NCBI GenBank assembly: GCA_964528605.1
Contig: CAZGSV010000063.1
Span: 1-18,919, forward strand
From: CAZGSV01 sp964528605
Lineage (GTDB): Bacteria > Armatimonadota > Zipacnadia > CAZGSV01
Direction: 5' to 3'
Length of the DNA stretch: 18,919 bases
Below the pieces are notes generated by a model, which had not been told where the DNA came from, did no database searches, and saw nothing but the letters and a program-made list of their open reading frames with translations. How positions within the stretch are numbered: position 1 is the stretch's first letter; the number at the start of each line of letters is the position of its first letter. The translations under genes and the position numbers were made by a program. Below are positions 13,853-18,919 of this stretch, in pieces.

Positions 13853-15022
13853 TTGCGCGCAGCCAGGTGGCTATGCCTCGGCGCGGCCTGGCTCTGCATG
13901 TGGGCCGGGCGAGCGGGGGGGGCCGTGGCGGTATCGCCGGCGGGGGAGAATAGGGTGGAGGTGCGCTGCGGCGCCTACCGCTACCTCTACGACGGCAACG
14001 GCAGCCACCAGACCTATGCCATGGCGGGCTTGACTGACGAGAGTCAGGCCGGCGGGTTTGTGGTCGGGTATGCGCATCCGCTCTACCGAGGCCCCCACTT
14101 GCGCTGGGTGGGTTGGCTCGAGGGACGGCTGCTGCACGCGGGTTACGTCTGGCGGACGGAGGTGCTGGCCACGGGCGGGCGCGTGGGCGCGTTCCGGGCC
14201 ACCCTGGACACGAGCGGCGAGGCGTGGCGGCACTTCTACGACGCGCAGGTGACTTACGTCTTCTTTGAGGGTCTACCGGGCGTCGTGTTGATGGACATCT
14301 GCTCCATCCAGAATCGGCCGGAGACGGGCGTGCCTCCGGGCGCGGCGGATCTGTGCGTGGCCTCATTCGAGAAGGGCCAGCAGCGCTACAACGGTATCCG
14401 TTTCTATCCGGCCTCCGCGGGCGGCGAGGGCATGTTCACAAGCAATGGGGTGACGGGTGAGGCCGGTTGGTACTACTCGCCGAGAAAGGTGCCTCCCGGT
14501 AGCCTGCCTCCCGATACCAAGGACACGGTGCTTCCCGGAGCGCTGAGGCGAGGCCTCTTCGTGAGCCAACTGGACGGGGGCAATGACTGGGCGGTGGCAC
14601 CGCCACACGGCTGGATTGTGCGAAAGCATCAGTTCTTCGGGGTGTACTCCAACTCGAATGCGGACTACACTGCGAACTGCGTGGCGCTTGCCCTGCCGCG
14701 AACGACAAAGGGCCGAGGCGAGCGGGTGCACAACCAGGTTCTGTGGTTCGAGGGGCAGTGCTTGGGTTCTTGGGAGCGCATCTTTGCGTTGGATGCCGCG
14801 TTCAACGGGCGGTACCTGGTGGAGGAAGTTGACGAGGAAGACGGGCGGGAGGTCAGGGTGATGGAGGCGGCGGGGATTGAGCGACGGCCGCAGATTGTGG
14901 TGCTGGACGAGAAGTATCGGGGAATGGAGTCGTCGCGGCCGATATTCCGGGGCGAGCCGACGGCAGTGCTGGTTCCGGAAGTGGGCGCGCGCCAGACTGT
15001 GACACTGGGGACACTGCAATGA
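13853..15022 (+). CDS. Secreted protein of unknown family, 389 aa
   Basis: I do not recognise a family. The N-terminus has a classical signal peptide: two arginines, a hydrophobic core at about 6-19, and an AVA motif at 24-26 suggesting cleavage after A26; no lipobox is visible. The mature part is rich in aromatic residues and short beta-strand patterns (RYLYDG, WVGWLEG, TYVFFEG, VLWFEGQ), with no membrane segment after the signal, suggesting a large beta-rich exported domain. The start is TTG at 13853 with GGGGGAG about 5 nt upstream; the next in-frame ATG (M16) would destroy the signal peptide. Its TGA overlaps the ATG of the following gene by 4 nt, so it is co-translated with two amidohydrolase-fold proteins that have no signal peptide. 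Confidence 0.8.
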   Translation: MRAARWLCLGAAWLCMWAGRAGGAVAVSPAGENRVEVRCGAYRYLYDGNGSHQTYAMAGLTDESQAGGFVVGYAHPLYRGPHLRWVGWLEGRLLHAGYVWRTEVLATGGRVGAFRATLDTSGEAWRHFYDAQVTYVFFEGLPGVVLMDICSIQNRPETGVPPGAADLCVASFEKGQQRYNGIRFYPASAGGEGMFTSNGVTGEAGWYYSPRKVPPGSLPPDTKDTVLPGALRRGLFVSQLDGGNDWAVAPPHGWIVRKHQFFGVYSNSNADYTANCVALALPRTTKGRGERVHNQVLWFEGQCLGSWERIFALDAAFNGRYLVEEVDEEDGREVRVMEAAGIERRPQIVVLDEKYRGMESSRPIFRGEPTAVLVPEVGARQTVTLGTLQ

Positions 15023-15813
15023 TTGACCTAAGAGCGAAGGCGAAGGAGTTGAATCTGTTCGACGCGAACTGCTTCTTCGGGCCGGTGAGCAGGCCGCAGC
15101 CGGAATCGTTCGAGACGCCGGCGGACCTGCTTGCGGAGATGGACCGGCTGGGGATTGCGGAGGCGCTGGCCTATCACGCGGATGCCCGGTGGCACTCGCC
15201 CGCCCAGGGGAATGAGTTGCTGCTGCGCGAGACCGCAGGCCAGCCTCGCTTGCACGCCTGCTGGGTGTTGCTGCCGCCGGAGGCGAGGGCGCTGGCGGAG
15301 CCGGGGCGGCTGGTGGAGGAAATGATCGGCCGCGGCGTGCGGGCGGCGCGCATGTTCGCGCGCGAGCACAGGTTCGTCATCTCGGAGTGGTGCGTGGGGG
15401 CGCTAGCGCGGGCGTTGGAGGAGGCGCGGATGCCGCTATTCCTGGATTTCGACCGGCGGCACTGGGCGGAGGATGTGGTGCCGTGGGATCAGGTGGCGGC
15501 GCTGTGCGAGGCGCATCCGCGCCTGCCGGTGGTGCTGGTGCACGAGTCGTTCGGCTCGCTGAACTACCTCTGCGCGTTGATGGCTCGGCACCAGAACCTG
15601 ATGATCGAGACCTCGTACTTCGTGGCGCACGACGGGATTCAGGAGATATGCACGCGCTACGGGCCGGAACGGTTGCTGTTCGGCACGGCGATGCCCACAT
15701 ATGAGGGAGGCGGGCCGATAGGGAACTTGACCCTGAGCGGCGTGAGCGAGGAGACGAGGCGGTGCGTAGCGGGAGACAATCTGCGCAGGCTGTTGGAGGG
15801 GGTGGGACGATGA
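15019..15813 (+). CDS. Amidohydrolase-fold protein lacking key metal ligands (possible pseudoenzyme)
   Basis: A 264-aa protein with the layout of the amidohydrolase-2 (COG2159) TIM-barrel family and of its downstream neighbour, but with altered catalytic positions. The first strand normally reads DxHxH; here it is FDANCFFG, with N17 and F19 in place of the two histidines. The C-terminal GSD/GTD motif reads LFGTAMP, with A224 in place of the metal-binding or catalytic aspartate. One histidine (H175, LVHESFG) and the GDNLRRLL ending of the family remain. It is probably not a normal metal-dependent hydrolase. It may be a non-catalytic partner of the next protein or have a changed chemistry. It is coupled by ATGA overlaps on both sides. 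Confidence 0.82.
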   Translation: MIDLRAKAKELNLFDANCFFGPVSRPQPESFETPADLLAEMDRLGIAEALAYHADARWHSPAQGNELLLRETAGQPRLHACWVLLPPEARALAEPGRLVEEMIGRGVRAARMFAREHRFVISEWCVGALARALEEARMPLFLDFDRRHWAEDVVPWDQVAALCEAHPRLPVVLVHESFGSLNYLCALMARHQNLMIETSYFVAHDGIQEICTRYGPERLLFGTAMPTYEGGGPIGNLTLSGVSEETRRCVAGDNLRRLLEGVGR

Positions 15814-16574
15814 AGCAGCCATCGGTGGTGCTGGACGCGCACGGTCATCTGGGTGAATGGCCGCGGAGTATGATCATCCGGGGCGACGCGGAGGGCATGG
15901 TCGCCTCCATGGACGCGATGGGGGTAGCGGCGACGGCGGTGTCGGCGTTTCGCGCGCTGGAGCCTGACGTGAGGGCAGGGAACGATGAGGTGGCCCAGGC
16001 GATGAAGCGGTATCCTGGCCGTTTCATCGGCTACGCAGTGGTCAACCCGAACTACCCGGAACTGGTGCTGCCGGAGTTGGAGCGATGCTTGGGGGAACTA
16101 GGGATGCGGGGCCTGAAGTTCCACACCGACGTGCATCGGTATCCCTTCGACGGGCCGAACTACGTGCCCGCGCTCGAGTTCGCGCACGAGCGCGGCTTGC
16201 CGATACTCGTGCATGGTGTAGGCAGTGCGAACGCGCTGACGGCGATAAGCGAGCGCTACGAGAACGCCAACTTCATCGTCGCGCACCTGGGCTGCTGGGA
16301 CGGGCTGACGGATGACGCGGTGCTCAAGGTGGTGGCGAGCCGGCCCAACGTGTACGGGGACATTGCCAGTTCGTATGGGTACTACCGGAGCCTGGAGCGG
16401 CTGGTGGAGCGAGCGGGCGCGGAGAAGATCATCTGGGGTTCGGACGGCCCGCTGCACGAGCCGCGGGCGGAGTTGGGGCGGATGTTGCTCTCGCTTTGCA
16501 GCGCGGAGGAGTTGCGCCTGATGCTGGGCGGCAACTTCCTGCGCCTCCTGAAGTTGGAGTCTTGGCCGCCGTAG
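15810..16574 (+). CDS. Metal-dependent amidohydrolase (amidohydrolase-2 family)
   Basis: A 254-aa TIM-barrel hydrolase with the expected ligands: DAHGHLG (H11, H13), H135 (LVHGVGS), H159 (VAHLGCW) and D212 (WGSDGPLHEP). The ending LMLGGNFLRLLKL is the family NxxRLL helix. In this family such enzymes hydrolyse lactones, amides or decarboxylate ring acids; nothing here fixes the substrate. The frame continues upstream to 15762, but the ATG at 15810 overlaps the preceding stop (ATGA) and begins directly before the first strand. It is the last gene of the operon and appears to be a diverged paralogue of the gene before it. A REP palindrome starts 13 nt after the stop. Confidence 0.9.
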   Translation: MKQPSVVLDAHGHLGEWPRSMIIRGDAEGMVASMDAMGVAATAVSAFRALEPDVRAGNDEVAQAMKRYPGRFIGYAVVNPNYPELVLPELERCLGELGMRGLKFHTDVHRYPFDGPNYVPALEFAHERGLPILVHGVGSANALTAISERYENANFIVAHLGCWDGLTDDAVLKVVASRPNVYGDIASSYGYYRSLERLVERAGAEKIIWGSDGPLHEPRAELGRMLLSLCSAEELRLMLGGNFLRLLKLESWPP

Positions 16575-16586
16575 GGCAGGCGCAGC

Positions 16587-16611
16587 GGGCGGCATAAGAT
16601 GCCGCCCCTAC
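16587..16611. repeat. REP-like palindrome
   Basis: GGGCGGCAT (16587-16595) and ATGCCGCCC (16599-16607) form a perfect 9-bp stem with loop AAG, followed by CTACG. It lies directly downstream of the amidohydrolase stop, where it could serve as transcript end or 3' stabiliser. Confidence 0.75.
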
Positions 16612-16646
16612 GACCCGATTGGGCCCGCCGTGCGGCTGGGCGGTGC

Positions 16647-16706
16647 GGGCGGGATGAGATCCCGTCCCTACGACTTGGATAGTAGGGACGCGGTCTCATC
16701 GCGTCC
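16647..16706. repeat. REPIN: two REP-like units in inverted orientation
   Basis: Unit 1 (16647-16671) is GGGCGGGAT/ATCCCGTCC with loop GAG and tail CCTAC (one G-T wobble). Unit 2 (16682-16706) begins GTAG and has the GGACGCGGT/ATCGCGTCC stem with loop CTC. The two GTAG heads face each other across 10 nt, the head-to-head arrangement known for REPINs mobilised by RAYT transposases. The pair lies between the ends of two convergent transcription units. Confidence 0.72.
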
Positions 16707-16750
16707 GCCTTCCGCGGTCGCGTGGGGGACTGCCGTGGATCGCTTCTCGC

Positions 16751-18256
16751 TCAGCAACCGGTCTCGGCGAACTCGCGTAGCGATTCCTCGGAGTCGAGGC
16801 GGACGATGGGGATGTCCGCCTGCCTACAGGCGTGCGCGATCTCGGTCGTCAGGTCGCCCGCAGCCGCGCACAGGTGATTGGAGCCCACGCCGGCCATGAG
16901 GGCCTCGCCGCTTACGCCCAAGGAGATCGCGATGTGAGGCCAGGTCTGGCCCCACACGATGCGCGAGCGCACGGAGCGGTCCACGGGGACGGCGCGACCA
17001 AGGCCGAGTTGCATCACGTACTCGCGGTCGAAGCGGACCAGGCGGGCGACGGTGAGTTCTCCGGGCATGCCCTCGTAGCCGACGGCGGCGCCGCCGGCGC
17101 CCTGGCACTGAGCGGCGAGTCGGATGGCGGGGAGGGTCTTGGCGGGGTCGTTGCTGCGGCTGGCGTACCAGATGGAGGAGCCGCCGCAGTTGGAGATGAT
17201 GACCAGGTCATCGGTGACGTACTTCAGGTCACCGAAGAGGGGCGGTGTTGAGGGGGCTATGAGGTGCAGCAGGACCGCGGTTATGAGGCCCTTGATGTCG
17301 CCCTCGCAGACGGTGGGCACGACGGGCTGGGGGCCCTCGCCGTCAACGGGGAAGGGCAGGAAGGCTGGGAGGAGGCAACCAGTGCAGGCCCACACTTCCG
17401 AGAGTTCGGGCTGGCAGCGCACGGAGACGCCGCCGATGGAGTGGCCTTCCTGGGCGAGTTCGCGCAGGCGGTCGCGGGCGGCGAGATAGAGCGCGACCTG
17501 GCGGCGCACGGCCTCCGAGGTGGCCATCTTCTTGTCGTACTCGACTTGGCCGCCGTTCTCGGTAAACCATTTCAGGAAGGCGTCAATGCGCTTGGGCGCG
17601 GAGGCAAGGATGGCCTCGGCGGCGCGGATGAGGATGTACTCGCCCTCGGTGAGCATGTCGCCGATGAGTAGGCGCTTGAGTTCGGGGATATCGTCCTGCA
17701 AGTGCTCCATGCGGAGGCAGTAGGAGCCGCCCCAGAGGACGAGGGTGGAGTGGCGGAGGGCATGGAGGCCGCAGACTCCGTGGGCCCAGCGTGCTAGGCC
17801 GTCGGGGTCGGAGCGGAAGCGGGTGTGAGTGAGAGCATAGGGCGAGATGCCCGCTTCCCAAAGGGAGGCGCCGACTGCGCCCAGGCAGACGCTGCCGGCC
17901 CAGGCGGGGTCGTCCTCGGCGTAGAGGGCGATGGGGGAGCGGAGGTCGCGCGCCAGGGAGAGCGGGAGCATGGGCTCGGTCCAATGCCAGCAGCCCATGA
18001 CTACGGCTTGAGCGCCGCCGGCTTGGAGCATGGTGAGGCACTGCTGCAGTTCGTCGGGGCGGCGGATGCCGAAGGTCTGCTTCCAGCCCTTGCGCAGTTT
18101 GGCTTGGGGGTCGAGGACCCGGATGCCGCGCTGCTGGAGCGCGCGCTTGAGGCCTTCATGGCAACTGTGTATGTAGCGCTCCCGACGCAGGGCGAAAGCG
18201 GTCGCCCTGGGATCGGTAAAGGAGACCAGGCCTAGTACTGGACCTCGTGCGGGCAC
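16751..18256 (-). CDS. L-fucose isomerase-like protein
   Basis: A 501-aa cytoplasmic protein resembling the L-fucose/L-arabinose isomerase superfamily (aldose-ketose isomerases using Mn2+). The N-terminal two thirds is an alpha/beta region (LGLVSFTD start, AQAVVMGCWHW near 95). The metal site of FucI appears conserved: E318 in PTVCEGDIKG, D343 in FGD and H461 in GSNHLCAAAGD, matching the Glu-Asp-His trio of E. coli FucI in order and rough spacing. The length is between AraA (about 500) and FucI (about 590), and fits the uncharacterised COG2407 group. The actual sugar is unknown. The GTG at 18256 comes 3 nt after the stop of the upstream glycosylase gene, with GGAGG about 9 nt upstream, so the two are probably co-transcribed. 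Confidence 0.82.
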   Translation of the reverse strand: MPARGPVLGLVSFTDPRATAFALRRERYIHSCHEGLKRALQQRGIRVLDPQAKLRKGWKQTFGIRRPDELQQCLTMLQAGGAQAVVMGCWHWTEPMLPLSLARDLRSPIALYAEDDPAWAGSVCLGAVGASLWEAGISPYALTHTRFRSDPDGLARWAHGVCGLHALRHSTLVLWGGSYCLRMEHLQDDIPELKRLLIGDMLTEGEYILIRAAEAILASAPKRIDAFLKWFTENGGQVEYDKKMATSEAVRRQVALYLAARDRLRELAQEGHSIGGVSVRCQPELSEVWACTGCLLPAFLPFPVDGEGPQPVVPTVCEGDIKGLITAVLLHLIAPSTPPLFGDLKYVTDDLVIISNCGGSSIWYASRSNDPAKTLPAIRLAAQCQGAGGAAVGYEGMPGELTVARLVRFDREYVMQLGLGRAVPVDRSVRSRIVWGQTWPHIAISLGVSGEALMAGVGSNHLCAAAGDLTTEIAHACRQADIPIVRLDSEESLREFAETGC

Positions 18257-18259
18257 TCA

Positions 18260-18919
18260 CTACACCTCCCCGATTCGAGGGCGAGCGACGCCCACCTGCT
18301 GGCAGTGCTGCTCTATGGGGCAGATGGAGCAGCGTGGCACGCGCGAGAGACAGATCTCTCTCCCGTGGCGTACCAGATTCACGTGCAGCGAGTACTTTAC
18401 GAGATTGTGAACGAGGGTGTCGAGGGCGCGGCCGGTTTGCTCTGCGGTGGCCGAGAGCGGAAGCCATCCGAGGCGGCGGGCAATGCGGTGAATGTGAGTG
18501 TCGACGGGGAACACGGGCTTCCCGAGGTCGAAGAGGAGGACGCAGGCCGCAGTCTTGAGTCCGACTCCCGGCAACGCTTGTAGGGCTTCGAGAGCGGCCA
18601 CGGCACGCATCCGCGAGAGGGAGGCGAGCCATTGCCTGCCCGCGGGCGTGGTCAGGTTGCGGGCGAGTTGCCTTATCCACTTGCTCTTCGTGCGGGAAAG
18701 GCCGCCAATGCCGATGGCGCGGGCGATGGCGGCTTCGGAGGCGCGAGCGATGTCGCTCCAGCGTGGGAAAGCGCGGCGGAGGTTCTCGTAGGCGCGAGAG
18801 GAGTTGGCGGCGGAGGTGTGCTGCGAAAGGATGGTGCCGACTAGGCCGCCGAGCGCGTCGCGGCTCGGGCGACCCTCGCGGGGGCCTATCCCGTCTTGCC
18901 AGTGGTAATCGTCCGCGAA
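18260..18919 (-). CDS. nth: Endonuclease III-family DNA glycosylase, 5' end outside the window
   Basis: Base-excision repair glycosylase of the HhH-GPD family that removes oxidised pyrimidines. 219 residues are visible, and only a few N-terminal ones should be missing. Features are ILSQHTS (the family LSQQT/LSAQAT helix); the helix-hairpin-helix LQALPGVGLKTAACVL, whose lysine matches the Schiff-base lysine of E. coli Nth; VDTHIHRIARRLGW with the catalytic aspartate; and a complete iron-sulfur loop with spacing C-x6-C-x2-C-x5-C (CLSRVPRCSICPIEQHC). All residues needed for a bifunctional glycosylase/AP lyase are present. An internal ATG at 18610 would lose the N-terminal half and is not the start. 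The stop is 3 nt before the GTG of the isomerase-like gene. Confidence 0.92.
   Translation of the reverse strand, partial: FADDYHWQDGIGPREGRPSRDALGGLVGTILSQHTSAANSSRAYENLRRAFPRWSDIARASEAAIARAIGIGGLSRTKSKWIRQLARNLTTPAGRQWLASLSRMRAVAALEALQALPGVGLKTAACVLLFDLGKPVFPVDTHIHRIARRLGWLPLSATAEQTGRALDTLVHNLVKYSLHVNLVRHGREICLSRVPRCSICPIEQHCQQVGVARPRIGEV

Overview
The window is a GC-rich bacterial chromosome segment. Many genes start with GTG or TTG, neighbouring genes often overlap by 4 nt, and vegetative-type promoters close to consensus are visible. The left end carries the start of a division and cell-wall (dcw) cluster (mraZ-rsmH-ftsL-ftsI), so the host is a walled bacterium. Together with the load of carbohydrate genes (two sugar ABC permeases, a GHMP sugar kinase, a glycosidase-like protein, a fucose-isomerase-like protein, a DegT aminotransferase), this resembles environmental Armatimonadota or a similar phylum. 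That placement is inference from gene content only.

Layout. 1-2887 (minus): promoter and putative MraZ operator, mraZ, rsmH, an FtsL-like gene and ftsI; the last is cut by the window edge just after its catalytic serine. 3024-4064: a DUF4870-type membrane protein (plus) facing an unrecognised 181-aa protein (minus). 4065-4517: no gene seen. 4518-5504 (plus): a GHMP kinase with its own promoter, converging with 1 nt to spare on cimA. 9247-5506 (minus): two CUT1-type sugar permeases followed by citramalate synthase; no solute-binding protein or ATPase gene is in the window. 9356-10436: a small island with a vapBC toxin-antitoxin pair flanked by palindromic REP-like elements. 12410-10437 (minus): a large glycosidase-like protein. 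It is divergent from a tight plus-strand operon at 12488-16574: DegT/StrS-family aminotransferase, a secreted protein of unknown family, an amidohydrolase-fold protein that has lost its metal ligands, and a canonical amidohydrolase. 16587-16706: REP elements, including an inverted pair (REPIN). 18919-16751 (minus): an endonuclease III-family glycosylase (5' end outside the window) and an L-fucose-isomerase-like protein.

How the genes may work together. The division cluster is probably self-regulated through MraZ. The kinase, isomerase, glycosidase-like protein and permeases fit uptake and conversion of uncommon sugars, but no single pathway can be assigned. The most interesting unit is the four-gene operon at 12554-16574. 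Its last three genes are joined by ATGA overlaps, and it pairs an apparently inactive amidohydrolase with an intact one beside an exported protein of no recognised family. A second point of interest is the family of GTAG-headed palindromes that fills most of the longer gaps.
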